Positions 52,336-60,791 of a stretch of DNA of 64,000 bases are shown here, piece after piece; position 1 is the first letter of the stretch; every line of letters begins with the position of its first letter. The stretch comes from Amycolatopsis sp. WAC 01376 (lineage in GTDB: Bacteria > Actinomycetota > Actinomycetes > Mycobacteriales > Pseudonocardiaceae). Under the pieces are notes generated by a model that was not told where the DNA came from, did not search any database, and saw nothing but the letters and a program-made list of their open reading frames with translations. The stretch spans positions 62,001 to 126,000 of the forward strand of contig NZ_QHKL01000002.1 of the NCBI RefSeq assembly GCF_003947415.1. The letters run 5' to 3'. A program made the position numbers and the translations under genes.

Positions 52336-52988
52336 CGGCTCAGCACCCGCCCGAAATCCCGGGTCGCCCGCAGAGTTCCCCGCAGCGAACCGGAGACCTT
52401 CGACTTCGTACCCTTCGCGCGCTCGCCGTAGGACACGTCGAACTCGGCGACCCGCCAGCCCGCGCGGCTCGCCTTGATCAGCAGTTCGAGTGGGTAGCCG
52501 AAGGCGCGATCGGTGACGTCGAGATCGAGCAACGCCTGCCGCCGGACGGCGCGCAGCGGCGCGATGTCTCGGACCGGCAATCCCTTGTGTCGCAGGAGGG
52601 ACGAGATCAGCGCGTTGCCGGCTCTCGCGTGCCACGGCCAGACACCGGGGCCGGTCGGCACCCGCCGCCCGACCGCCAGCTCGGCGTCAGCGAGGCCATC
52701 GACCAGCTTCGGCAGTTCTGCGAGGTCGAGGGAACCGTCTGCGTCGGCGAAACAGACGACGTCCGCCGTGGCCGCCTCCAGCCCGGTGTGCACCGCGGCG
52801 CCGTAGCCGCGCCGGGGTTCGTGGACGACCTTCGCCCCGAGCCCGGCCGCGATCCCAGCGGAACCGTCCGTGGAGCCGTTGTCGACCACGATCGCCCGAT
52901 ATCGCTCGGGCAGGGCTGCCAGTACGCCGGGGAGGGCACCGGCCTCGTCGAGACAGGGGAGCACGACGTCAACCTGGTCATCGTTCAC
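52332..52988 (-). CDS. Family 2 glycosyltransferase
   Basis: A 218-residue GT2 enzyme, first gene of the coupled operon. VDVVLPCLDEAGALPGVLAAL, AIVVDNGSTDGSAGIAAGLG, VCFADADGSLDL (DxD) and SYGERAKGTKSKVSG give the GT-A fold and the dolichol-phosphate-mannose-synthase-like tail. The start is GTG at 52988; GTG at 52997 is an alternative and neither has a strong ribosome site. The upstream region holds two copies of a CTTACCGA...TGACG box. Confidence 0.88.
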   Translation of the reverse strand: MNDDQVDVVLPCLDEAGALPGVLAALPERYRAIVVDNGSTDGSAGIAAGLGAKVVHEPRRGYGAAVHTGLEAATADVVCFADADGSLDLAELPKLVDGLADAELAVGRRVPTGPGVWPWHARAGNALISSLLRHKGLPVRDIAPLRAVRRQALLDLDVTDRAFGYPLELLIKASRAGWRVAEFDVSYGERAKGTKSKVSGSLRGTLRATRDFGRVLSR

Positions 52989-53035
52989 GCACAGCACGTT
53001 AAGTCCGGGATGGACGGACCAGAACCCTTGCGCTG

Positions 53036-53080
53036 CTTACCGAATCATGACGTCGGCGAAGTTCTTACCGAGTTCTGACG
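53036..53080. promoter_or_regulatory. Predicted operator with two repeats, GT2 operon promoter
   Basis: CTTACCGAATCATGACG (53036-53052) and CTTACCGAGTTCTGACG (53064-53080) agree at 14 of 17 positions and are 28 bp apart. The second, as TCTTACCGAGTTCTGACG, is identical over 18 bases to 57625-57642, upstream of the GT-C/two-component operon. Internal TTCTkAC units repeat at 11 bp, as for OmpR-type regulators. Confidence 0.55.
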
Positions 53081-53133
53081 ATGCCCTTCCCCGAGCGGCC
53101 AGGCGGCCGGAACAGGGTTAGGGTGCCCGGTCG

Positions 53134-53670
53134 TCACGGTTTCGCGATCAGCCTGGCCACGAACGCTCCGGCGACAGCTACCAATGCGGCCCCGCCGATC
53201 CATGGCCACACCGGCACGGAGTCGTCCGTCGCCGGGCCCGCGGCCGCGGTGTCGGTGCGCACCACCGGATCGGCGGCGGCCGTGCCGGGGCCTGCCGCGG
53301 TGAGCGTGAACGGGACCGAACCCGATACGGGATGGCCGTCCGCGGACACCACGCGGTACCTCACCGTGTAGACGCCCGCAGCTCCCAGTGGCCGCAGGGG
53401 CGCGGACAGCTTCTCCCCGGTGACCACCGGCGCCCCGCCTTCCCAATGCGACGAACCGTCCGGGCCGAGTACGGCCAGTTCGGTGAACCCGCGGTCGATC
53501 GGCTCGTTGAAAACCAGAGTGACAACGGAAGGCGCGGAGGCGATCGAGGAGTCCTTCGCCGGATCGCTGGAGACGAGCACGCTGTGCGCCATGGCCGGTT
53601 GGGCGCCGGCCAGCGCGGTGAACGCCAGCACCAGGATGGCCACAAAGGCGCCGCGCGGGGAAAGCGACAT
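53134..53670 (-). CDS. copC: CopC-domain copper-resistance protein
   Basis: A 178-residue exported protein. The signal peptide ends AMA-HSVLVSSDP, so His29 is the new N-terminal copper ligand. VVTLVFNEPIDRGFTELAVLGPDG and the late VVSADGHPVSGSVPFTL are the CopC blocks (in parts). A C-terminal TM (VWPWIGGAALVAVAGAFVARL) anchors it. It has GAGGGAG before the ATG. It probably hands copper to CopD, encoded just across a divergent promoter. Confidence 0.93.
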   Translation of the reverse strand: MSLSPRGAFVAILVLAFTALAGAQPAMAHSVLVSSDPAKDSSIASAPSVVTLVFNEPIDRGFTELAVLGPDGSSHWEGGAPVVTGEKLSAPLRPLGAAGVYTVRYRVVSADGHPVSGSVPFTLTAAGPGTAAADPVVRTDTAAAGPATDDSVPVWPWIGGAALVAVAGAFVARLIAKP

Positions 53671-54012
53671 GGTTCTCCCTCAAAAATGCGTCGGACGACG
53701 GGGAATGGGAGCCATCGTCGGCGACGAAAGGGTCGGACGCGTTGCGGCGGCGGGAGTTCGCGCTACAACCGTGTTAACGAAAACTCACCGGCTTTCGGGA
53801 AAGAACGACGGCGCATCCCGGTGCTTCACTCGAATGGTCGTGTCGAGCGGGCATTCGGCGGCAGAACTCACAGCCGTCCGGCGGCACGGAGCCCGCTTCC
53901 TTTACCTGGCCTTCATGTGACGATCATGCCGGGTAACGCGGCAACTGGTTTCCTTCTGGCCCATCGAACCTGCTCTTTTCCCGGTCAATTTCCCGTACGG
54001 GAGGACGTATTC
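53671..54012. promoter_or_regulatory. Divergent promoter region, copC / copD
   Basis: 342 bases without a supportable gene. It should contain two divergent promoters. A 12-bp palindrome TCCCGTACGGGA (53991-54002) overlaps the ribosome site of the next gene and could hide it or bind a regulator. Confidence 0.4.
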
Positions 54013-54597
54013 GTGGCCTTACGAGGAATCGCCCCGCGCCGTGATCAGCTGATCGCGGCGAGCCTCACCGGCGCCGTCGTGATCGTGGTCGGGTACGCCT
54101 CGGGTCTCGGGCTGAAACCCGGGACGGCGGCCGCGGAAAACCCGCCGGTGCTCGCCCAGCCCGCGCCGTCGGCGAGCACGCCTTTGCCCGGCGGTGAACC
54201 GCCCGCGCCCGTCCCTGTTCCTTCCCTGCCGGCGGTTCCGGTCACCGGCGTCCCCGCCCCGGCGGCCCCGCCGGAGCCGACCGTGCCCGGTGGCGGTGTC
54301 GAGGTCAGTCCTTCGGTGCCGCCACCGGACCCCGTGCCGTCGCATCCGCACCCCGGCCCGCCGTCGGCGACGCCACCGCCTCCACCACCGCCCGGCACCG
54401 AGCTTCCGGCCTGTCAAGCCGGTGTGGCGCAACAGCTTCTGGACACCGCCGGCGCGCTTCCGTTGCTCGGTGGGGTCACCGGCGGCCCCGGGGTGACGGG
54501 GCCGGACGGCCTCGGTGCGACGCTGCTCGGATACTGCCGCGCGCCCGACGGGACGGTCGTCCTCGAAACGGTTCCCGTCCCGCCCGTGGTCCGGTGA
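54013..54597 (+). CDS. Proline-rich secreted/anchored protein
   Basis: A 194-residue protein. A hydrophobic N-terminal signal anchor (LIAASLTGAVVIVVGYASG, in part) is followed by about 100 residues rich in Pro, Ala, Val and Ser. A short C-terminal domain has two Cys (ELPACQAG, LLGYCRAP). No family was recognised. The GTG at 54013 has GGGAGG before it. It is 3 bp from the copD start, so it is co-transcribed with it. The low-complexity part could span the cell wall. Confidence 0.65.
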   Translation: MALRGIAPRRDQLIAASLTGAVVIVVGYASGLGLKPGTAAAENPPVLAQPAPSASTPLPGGEPPAPVPVPSLPAVPVTGVPAPAAPPEPTVPGGGVEVSPSVPPPDPVPSHPHPGPPSATPPPPPPPGTELPACQAGVAQQLLDTAGALPLLGGVTGGPGVTGPDGLGATLLGYCRAPDGTVVLETVPVPPVVR

Positions 54598-54600
54598 GCC

Positions 54601-55503
54601 GTGGTCAAGACCTGGTACGTACTCGCGCGCTGTGTGGACTACTTCGGCATGACCCTGTTCGCGGGCGGCCTGTTCTTCTTCGCGTTCCTGTGGCCGGCCG
54701 GCGCCGAACACAGCCGTGCGCGCAAGGTCGTCGGCATCGGCTGGCTGCTCGGTCTCGCCGGCACGGTGGCCGGGCTCGGCCTGCAAGGTGCCTGGGCGGC
54801 GCAACGCCCGGCCGCCGACCTCTTCGACTGGGACCTGCTCGGGCAAGGGCTCGATACGCAGTTCGGGCGCGTCTGGTTCGCGAAGGCGTTGCTGTGGCTC
54901 CTTGCCGGGGTCGTCCTCGCGGATCTGTTGCAGCGCGGGCGGATCGCGGCGAAATCGACGGCGTGGCGGGTCGGCGCGGGCGTGGTGACGCTGGGGTTGC
55001 TGCGCACGACGGGGTTGACCGGGCACGCGGTCGAGAGCGGCAGGCCGCTGCTCACCCAGGTCGCGGATCTCGTGCATCTGGCCGGGATCTGCGCGTGGAT
55101 CGGTGGGCTCGCCGTGCTGCTGTTCGGGGTGCTGTCCCGGCGTGATCCCGGAGAACTCGCCGCCGTCGTACCGCGTTATTCCCGGCTGGCGATGCTCTCC
55201 GTGCTCGCGGTGGTCGTGGCCGGTGTCGTACTCGCGTGGCAGACGGTCGGCAGCTGGGATCGACTGTCCACAACGGACTACGGTCGCACGCTGCTGGTGA
55301 AGCTGCTCGTTCTCGCCTTCGTCCTCATTATCGCGCAGGGCAGCAAGAGCTGGGTGTCGCGGCGACTGGACTTCGCCGTCGTCCTGCGCGGCAACGCCGC
55401 CACTGTCCGCCCCTTCGTCTATTCCGTCGCCGCCGAGACCGCGCTCGTCATCGTGGTCCTCCTCGCGGCGAGCCTCCTCGTCACGGCCAGCCCCGGCCGG
55501 TGA
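54601..55503 (+). CDS. copD: CopD-family copper transport protein
   Basis: A 300-residue membrane protein with eight or so TM segments. The family block LLTQVADLVHLAGICAWIGGL and later SRLAMLSVLAVVVAGVVLAW are CopD-type (in parts). Conserved His in GHAVESGR and DLVHLAG could bind copper. The start is GTG at 54601. It works with CopC, and the following cupredoxins point to copper handling at the membrane. Confidence 0.92.
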   Translation: MVKTWYVLARCVDYFGMTLFAGGLFFFAFLWPAGAEHSRARKVVGIGWLLGLAGTVAGLGLQGAWAAQRPAADLFDWDLLGQGLDTQFGRVWFAKALLWLLAGVVLADLLQRGRIAAKSTAWRVGAGVVTLGLLRTTGLTGHAVESGRPLLTQVADLVHLAGICAWIGGLAVLLFGVLSRRDPGELAAVVPRYSRLAMLSVLAVVVAGVVLAWQTVGSWDRLSTTDYGRTLLVKLLVLAFVLIIAQGSKSWVSRRLDFAVVLRGNAATVRPFVYSVAAETALVIVVLLAASLLVTASPGR

Positions 55504-55529
55504 CCGCTCTACAGAAAGGAGTGTCCTTC

Positions 55530-56492
55530 ATGGACAACCCAGAGCCCAAGAACCCCGCCGCCGAGGCGCCGCCGTCGGTGTCAACGCGGCGGACCTGGCC
55601 GGTGGCGGTGGCGATCCTCGCCCTGGGTGTCGCGCTGTTCAGCCTCGCCACCCTGCGGGGCGGGCAGCAGGCGGACACCGGTCGGACCGCCGCCGTCGAT
55701 CTCGCCGCGCTGTCCAAGCAGGGGCCGCTGGCGGTTCCGCTGTACCAGGGACTTTCGCAGGAACAGGCGGCGGAGCCGAAGGCGGCCAAGACCGTCGAGA
55801 TGATGGGGTACAAGTACAGCCCCGCGAGCCTTTCCGTCGCCGTCGGCGACACGGTGACGTGGACCAACCACGACACCGCGCCGCACAACGTCGTCATCAC
55901 CGACGGCCCGGAGAAGTTCACGTCGCCGACGTTGCAGCAGGGGCAGACCTTCAGCCACACCTTCACCAAGGCGGGGGACTACTCCTACTACTGCTCGGTG
56001 CATCCGGACATGAAGGCCTCGGTCAAGGTGGAGGGCTCGGGCACTCCGCCGCCGACACCGCCGAGGGCGCCGCCGACCTCGACGAGCAGCAAGCCGCCGA
56101 CGTCCTCGTCGCATTCGATGCCGACTACCAGCCCCGGCGGGGGATCCTGCGTGCCGAAGGGAATTCTCCAGCCGATCATCGACCACGTGAAGGCGGCGCA
56201 TCTGCAAACCTCGCCCGGCCAGCAGGTGCAGGACATCCTCAACCTGGACCAGTACATCAAGACGCATACGGTGTGGCTGGAAACCGTCCTCGCCCCGGTG
56301 CTGGACGGGTCGGCCGACAAGGTCGTCGCCGACACGCTCGCGCCGATCGTCGCGCACGTCAAATCCGCGCATCTGGAGACGTCGCTCGGCCAGCAGGTCA
56401 CCGATCTGCTGAACCTCGACCAGTACATCAAGACGCATACGGTGTGGCTCGAAACCGTGCTCACGCCGCTGCTGAACCAGGCGAGCTGCTAG
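55530..56492 (+). CDS. Membrane-anchored cupredoxin with tandem C-terminal repeats
   Basis: A 320-residue protein. TM at 23-42. The cupredoxin domain, about 87-168, has copper ligands His119 (TAPHNVV), Cys155, His158 and Met161 (YYCSVHPDM). A Pro/Thr/Ser linker follows. The C-terminus has two copies of a repeat of 57-residue period (LQPIIDHVKAAHLQTSPGQQ; LAPIVAHVKSAHLETSLGQQ), each ending DQYIKTHTVWLETVL. Two Cys (207 and 320) bracket the repeats. The ATG has AAAGGAG before it. The repeat function is unknown. Confidence 0.88.
   Translation: MDNPEPKNPAAEAPPSVSTRRTWPVAVAILALGVALFSLATLRGGQQADTGRTAAVDLAALSKQGPLAVPLYQGLSQEQAAEPKAAKTVEMMGYKYSPASLSVAVGDTVTWTNHDTAPHNVVITDGPEKFTSPTLQQGQTFSHTFTKAGDYSYYCSVHPDMKASVKVEGSGTPPPTPPRAPPTSTSSKPPTSSSHSMPTTSPGGGSCVPKGILQPIIDHVKAAHLQTSPGQQVQDILNLDQYIKTHTVWLETVLAPVLDGSADKVVADTLAPIVAHVKSAHLETSLGQQVTDLLNLDQYIKTHTVWLETVLTPLLNQASC
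56238..56460 (+). repeat. Tandem coding repeat within the cupredoxin gene
   Basis: Codons for NLDQYIKTHTVWLETVL occur at 56241 and again 171 bases later at 56412. Over more than 30 bases in the middle the DNA is identical, which suggests a recent or conversion-maintained duplication. Confidence 0.75.
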
Positions 56493-56496
56493 TGGC

Positions 56497-56527
56497 GGGC
56501 CCGGCCGGTAAGCGGCCGGCCGGGCCC
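56497..56527 (+). terminator. GC-rich terminator hairpin
   Basis: GGGCCCGGCCGG (56497-56508) pairs perfectly with CCGGCCGGGCCC (56516-56527), with a 7-base loop and TT after. It lies just after the first cupredoxin gene; the next gene starts at 56566. Confidence 0.7.
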
Positions 56528-56565
56528 TTCGCCAGTATCCACGTTCCCCAGCACGGAGACGAGCG

Positions 56566-57021
56566 ATGTCCGACACCGAACTCCTGCCCGCCCCGGCCGC
56601 GGCCGGTCACACGCTGTGCCCGGACCGCTGCGTCCTCGAACCGTCGTTCAGATTCCTGCGCTTCCCGTTGGCCCGCGGCAGGTTCACCGCGACCGCGGGA
56701 TATCTGGGTGACCTTGGGCTCTTCGTCGAACTGGACGTCCCTTCGCTGCGCACTTATCCGTGGCCGTTGCGGTACCTCGTCCTGAGGCGCCGCACGACCC
56801 GCGTGCTCACCTTCACTTCCGACGAACTCGTCGTCGACGAGAACCGGGTGCGGATCGAAGGCCGGCTCGGAAACCGCGGACTCGTGCTCGACGGATCGCT
56901 ACGCCATGTCGACGAAGAACGGATCATCTTGTGGGCCAAAGGAATCCTGCCCCGGCCACGGCGCGCGCCCTGGTACGTCCGCCGGATCCACGTCGAGATC
57001 GCGATCGAGTTCGTCCGATGA
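56566..57021 (+). CDS. YceI-like hypothetical protein
   Basis: A 151-residue protein without signal peptide. RGRFTATAGYLGDLGLFVELDVPSLRTYPWPL and later LVVDENRVRIEGRLG follow, weakly, the beta-barrel pattern of YceI (in parts). No catalytic motif. It overlaps the next cupredoxin start as ATGA, so they are coupled. The family assignment is tentative. Confidence 0.55.
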   Translation: MSDTELLPAPAAAGHTLCPDRCVLEPSFRFLRFPLARGRFTATAGYLGDLGLFVELDVPSLRTYPWPLRYLVLRRRTTRVLTFTSDELVVDENRVRIEGRLGNRGLVLDGSLRHVDEERIILWAKGILPRPRRAPWYVRRIHVEIAIEFVR

Positions 57022-57623
57022 AGCGGGTCACCGGTGTCGTGCTGGCGGCGCTCTTCCTGATCCTGCAAGCCATGCCGGCGGAAGCGGCCACGCAGCAGGT
57101 GATGATGCAGGACTACGCCTACGGTCCGGCCGCGCTGACCGTCCGGGCCGGGGACACGGTCACCTGGATGCAGCACGATCAGGCACCCCACGACGTCGTC
57201 ACGACGAGCGCTCCGGTCGCGTTCCGCAGCCCGCAGCTTTCGGCCGGGCAGAGCTGGAGTCACACCTTCACCAAGCCCGGAACGTATTCCTACTACTGCT
57301 CGGTGCATCCGGAAATGCGCGCGACGGTCACCGTGCTCGCCGCGGAGACACCCTCGAAGCAGCCGGCTCCCGCGCCCGCGAAACCGACCACGGCTCGTCC
57401 GACGGCGTCGGCGACGCCGAGTCCGACGGCGAGCACGCCGCCGACGAGCAGTGCGTCCGCGGCTCCGGCGGCTCCCGCGCCTTCGTCCGAGGCCGCCCCG
57501 CCCGTCGCCCAGCAGGCGGTGGCTTCGGAGCCGTCGCTCGACCCGATGCTGCTGATCGCCGGGATCGTCACGGCGGTGGCTGTGCTGTGCCTGCTCCTGG
57601 TCGGGTCGAGGCCGGCGGGGTGA
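57018..57623 (+). CDS. Secreted cupredoxin with C-terminal membrane anchor
   Basis: A 201-residue protein. The signal peptide ends near AEA (residue 23). The copper ligands are His58 (QAPHDVV), Cys94, His97 and Met100 (YYCSVHPEM). A Pro/Ala/Ser/Thr-rich linker runs to a C-terminal TM (LLIAGIVTAVAVLCLLLVG). The opposite anchor end from the first cupredoxin. The start is ATG at 57018, overlapping the upstream stop (ATGA). Confidence 0.9.
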   Translation: MKRVTGVVLAALFLILQAMPAEAATQQVMMQDYAYGPAALTVRAGDTVTWMQHDQAPHDVVTTSAPVAFRSPQLSAGQSWSHTFTKPGTYSYYCSVHPEMRATVTVLAAETPSKQPAPAPAKPTTARPTASATPSPTASTPPTSSASAAPAAPAPSSEAAPPVAQQAVASEPSLDPMLLIAGIVTAVAVLCLLLVGSRPAG

Positions 57624-57624
57624 G

Positions 57625-57642
57625 TCTTACCGAGTTCTGACG
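57625..57642. promoter_or_regulatory. Predicted operator of the GT-C/two-component operon
   Basis: TCTTACCGAGTTCTGACG is identical to 53063-53080. It lies 40 bp before the ATG of the membrane gene, whose downstream partners are a response regulator and its kinase. Autoregulation and control of the GT2 operon by that regulator is the simple model. Confidence 0.55.
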
Positions 57643-57681
57643 GACTGCGTCACCGGCCCGTCGGAGGCCGAAAACGCGGTT

Positions 57682-59034
57682 ATGGTGCCGGTGATGTCCA
57701 CAGTCACCGCCCCTTCCCGCACCGCCCCCCGGGCCGATCTGATCGCCGTCGGGCTGGCGATGCTCGTGGTCGCCGCCGCGATCGCGGTCGGCCTCCACTA
57801 CAACCGTCCCGGTTCCGGGGTGGTGATCTACGCCTTCGCGCCGCCGCTGTTCGGGCTGTGGCTGCCGCATGTGGGGCCGGGTTCGGTGGCCGCGGTCGTG
57901 CTCGCGCTCCTGGTCGTCACCAAAGGTCCCTTGCTCTCCGCGCGGCTGCGCTGGCGTCCGCTGCTCGCGCTCGGTTACGTGACCGCGCTGCTCTGGACGT
58001 TCTCGCTGGCGATGATCGACGGCTGGGCGCGGGGGTTCACCGGCAGGCTCACCACGGAACACGAGTACCTGCACGAGGTTCCCGGGATCACCGACATCCC
58101 GAAGATGCTGAACGAGTTCTCCTCGCGCATCCTCGATTTCCAGCCGGATTCCTGGACGACGCACGTCTCCGGACATCCGCCGGGCGCGACGCTGGTCTTC
58201 GTCTGGCTCGACCGGCTGGGCCTGCACGGCGGGGCCTGGGCGTCGACGCTGGTCGTGCTGATCGGCTGCCTGGCCGTGGTCGCCGTGCCGGTGACGCTCT
58301 CCGCGCTGGGCAGGCAGGACGCCGCGAGAACGGTCCTGCCGTTCGCCGTCCTGACCCCGGGCGCGATCTGGATCGGCGTGTCCGCAGACGGTCTCTTCGC
58401 GGGTGTCACCGCGACCGGCATCGCGCTGCTGGCGCTCGCCACACGGCGGCGGATCCTCGCGCTCCCCGGCGGTTTGCTGCTCGGGTTCGGCCTCTTTCTC
58501 TCCTACGGCCTCGTGCTGCTGGGCGTGATCGTGCTCGCTGTCGTCGTGCTGACCCGCCAGTGGCGGATCCTGCTGCTCGCCACGGCAGGCGTGGCCGTGG
58601 TCGTCGTGGCGTTCGCGCTGGCCGGATTCTGGTGGCTCGACGGCTATCACCTGGTCGTCGAGCGCTACTACCAGGGGATCGCGACACTGCGCCCGTACTC
58701 CTACTGGGTGTGGGCGGACATCGCGGCCGTGCTGATCGCGATCGGCCCGGCCGTGATCGCCGGGACACGGCGCGCGGGCGCGGAGTTCCTCGCCGAGCCG
58801 AAACGGTCGTTCCGCGAGCCGGTCACCCTGATCGTGCTGGCCGCGGTGCTCACGATCGCTTTCGCCGACCTGTCCGGCCTGTCGAAGGCGGAGGTCGAAC
58901 GCATCTGGCTACCGTTCGAGGTGTGGCTGCTGCCCGCGGTGGCGCTGCTGCCGCCGAAGGGACGGCGGTGGTGGCTCGCCTCGTTCGCGGCGACGGCGCT
59001 GGTGGTGAACCATCTGGTGCTGACGAGCTGGTGA
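57682..59034 (+). CDS. Polytopic membrane protein, GT-C-like
   Basis: A 450-residue protein with about ten TM segments. A long hydrophilic loop after TM3 contains TEHEYLHEVPGI and SWTTHVSGHPPGATLVF, acidic and HPPG motifs of the kind seen in actinobacterial GT-C-like transferases that use polyprenyl-phosphate sugars. Assignment is by pattern, not a close match. The start is ATG at 57682 (ATG at 57694 is an alternative). It is 10 bp from the response regulator and probably in one operon with it. Confidence 0.65.
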   Translation: MVPVMSTVTAPSRTAPRADLIAVGLAMLVVAAAIAVGLHYNRPGSGVVIYAFAPPLFGLWLPHVGPGSVAAVVLALLVVTKGPLLSARLRWRPLLALGYVTALLWTFSLAMIDGWARGFTGRLTTEHEYLHEVPGITDIPKMLNEFSSRILDFQPDSWTTHVSGHPPGATLVFVWLDRLGLHGGAWASTLVVLIGCLAVVAVPVTLSALGRQDAARTVLPFAVLTPGAIWIGVSADGLFAGVTATGIALLALATRRRILALPGGLLLGFGLFLSYGLVLLGVIVLAVVVLTRQWRILLLATAGVAVVVVAFALAGFWWLDGYHLVVERYYQGIATLRPYSYWVWADIAAVLIAIGPAVIAGTRRAGAEFLAEPKRSFREPVTLIVLAAVLTIAFADLSGLSKAEVERIWLPFEVWLLPAVALLPPKGRRWWLASFAATALVVNHLVLTSW

Positions 59035-59044
59035 GGTGGGCTGC

Positions 59045-59743
59045 ATGACAGAGCAAGGGCGGGTGCTCGTCGTCGACGACGACGAGACCGTGCGGGACGT
59101 CGTCCGGCGGTACCTGGAGGTCGCGGGCTTCGATGTCGACGTCGCCGGTGACGGCACCGAGGGGTTGCGGCTGTTCTCCGCGACCGGGCCCGATCTCGTG
59201 GTCCTCGACGTCATGATGCCCGGCCTCAACGGACTCGAGGTGTGCCGCCGCCTGCGACAGGTGAGCCAGGTGCCCGTCGTGATGCTGACCGCGCTCGGCG
59301 AGGAGGAGAACCGGATCGCCGGGCTCCAGCTCGGCGCCGACGACTACGTCACGAAACCGTTCAGCCCCAAGGAACTCGCGTTGCGTGTGGCGTCGGTCCT
59401 GCGGCGGGCGCGGATGCCGAGGCCCGAGTCGGCGGCACGCGTGATCACCGACGGCGACCTCGCGTTGCAGATGAGCGCCCGGCAGGCGGCCATCGGTGGC
59501 GTGGAACTCCCTTTGACGAGCCGGGAGTTCGACCTTCTCGCGTTCTTCCTCACCCATCCCGGTGTGGCGTTCTCCCGCGCCGATCTCCTGGAGAAGGTCT
59601 GGGGCTGGGACTTCGGCGATCAGTCCACAGTGACCGTCCACGTGAGACGGTTGCGCGAGAAGATCGAGAAGAATCCCGCGAAACCCGTCCGCGTCGCCAC
59701 CGTATGGGGCGTCGGCTACCGGTACGACCCGGTGCGGCGATGA
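59045..59743 (+). CDS. OmpR-family response regulator
   Basis: A 232-residue regulator. The receiver has Asp55 ([13 protein letters not shown]) and Lys in [16 protein letters not shown]. The winged helix has [37 protein letters not shown] and the C-terminal [11 protein letters not shown]...TVWGVGYRY (in parts). It overlaps the kinase as ATGA. The predicted targets are the 11-bp-period sites at 53036-53080, 57625-57642 and perhaps 60792-60824. Confidence 0.92.
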   Translation: MTEQGRVLVVDDDETVRDVVRRYLEVAGFDVDVAGDGTEGLRLFSATGPDLVVLDVMMPGLNGLEVCRRLRQVSQVPVVMLTALGEEENRIAGLQLGADDYVTKPFSPKELALRVASVLRRARMPRPESAARVITDGDLALQMSARQAAIGGVELPLTSREFDLLAFFLTHPGVAFSRADLLEKVWGWDFGDQSTVTVHVRRLREKIEKNPAKPVRVATVWGVGYRYDPVRR

Positions 59744-60789
59744 TCGGCTCCGGGGAGTCGTTCGGCGAGATGCTGGCGCACGCCTGGCATATCCTGCCGT
59801 TCGCGCTGATGTTCGCGGTGCCGGTGGTGCTGCTCGGCGTTTTGGCGCTGTACCTGCTCAGACGCGGTTCGCTGGCCAGCACGATGACGATCCTCGTGCT
59901 GATCCCGGTACTGGCGACGCTGATCGCGGTGCTCGGGATCAGCGGGTTCATGTTCACCCCCGCGCTGACCACGATGACACTGGTCTGCCTGCTGGTCGCG
60001 CTGGTGACCGTGCCCGCGGCGCTCGTGCTCGGCCGCGCGATCGCGCGCCGCAGTGTCTGGGAACGGGAAGCGCGGGAACGGGAGCGCGCGGCCGAGGCGT
60101 CGCGTCGTGAACTGGTCGCGTGGATCAGCCACGATCTGCGGAGCCCGCTGGCCGGGATCCAGGCGATGGCCGAGGCGGTCGCGGACGGCGTCGTCGCCGA
60201 ACCGGTCGAGATCACCGGCTACGCGCGGCGGATCAGCGGCGAGACCACGCGGCTGTCCGGCATGGTCGGCGACCTGTTCGAACTGTCGCGGATCACCGCG
60301 GGAGCGCTGCAGCTGACCATGGCAGCCGTGCCGCTGCGCGACGTCGTGAGCGACGCCGTCGCCGCGCAGGTGCCGCTCGCCGAGCAGAAACGCGTGCGGA
60401 TGATCGAGTACGCCGACGTGTGGCCGGTCGTCTCCGGCAGCGACCCGGAACTGGCGCGGATCGTGCGCAACCTGGTGTCCAACGCAGTGCGGCACACCCC
60501 GCCGGACGGAACGGTCGCGGTCCAGATCGGCATCGAAGGCGGCGAGGCGCTGCTGGCGGTCTCCGACGGTTGCGGCGGGATCCCCGACGACGAGATCGGC
60601 CGGGTCTTCGACGTCGCGTTCCGCGGGACGACGGCGCGCACCCCCGAACGCGGCGGGCTGGCGAGCGGCGGCGGACTCGGGCTGGCGATCGCGAAAGGCC
60701 TCGTCGAAGCCCATCGCGGCCGCATCGGCGTCCGCAACCACGGTCCCGGCTGCCGGTTCGAAGTCCGGCTGCCGCTGTCCATGCCCTGA
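59740..60789 (+). CDS. Sensor histidine kinase with very small outside part
   Basis: A 349-residue kinase. Three hydrophobic segments are in the first 100 residues with almost no extracytoplasmic loop, so it probably senses within the membrane or through a partner such as the GT-C-like protein. The H-box is [13 protein letters not shown] (His131), N-box [13 protein letters not shown]1 [11 protein letters not shown]2 [11 protein letters not shown]. The start is ATG at 59740, overlapping the regulator. Confidence 0.9.
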   Translation: MIGSGESFGEMLAHAWHILPFALMFAVPVVLLGVLALYLLRRGSLASTMTILVLIPVLATLIAVLGISGFMFTPALTTMTLVCLLVALVTVPAALVLGRAIARRSVWEREARERERAAEASRRELVAWISHDLRSPLAGIQAMAEAVADGVVAEPVEITGYARRISGETTRLSGMVGDLFELSRITAGALQLTMAAVPLRDVVSDAVAAQVPLAEQKRVRMIEYADVWPVVSGSDPELARIVRNLVSNAVRHTPPDGTVAVQIGIEGGEALLAVSDGCGGIPDDEIGRVFDVAFRGTTARTPERGGLASGGGLGLAIAKGLVEAHRGRIGVRNHGPGCRFEVRLPLSMP

Positions 60790-60791
60790 CC

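Noticed and set aside
53991..54002. Palindrome TCCCGTACGGGA as an operator
   Set aside because: It overlaps the GGGAGG ribosome site, and a 12-bp GC-rich palindrome can arise by chance here. It is noted in the intergenic entry but not claimed as a site.
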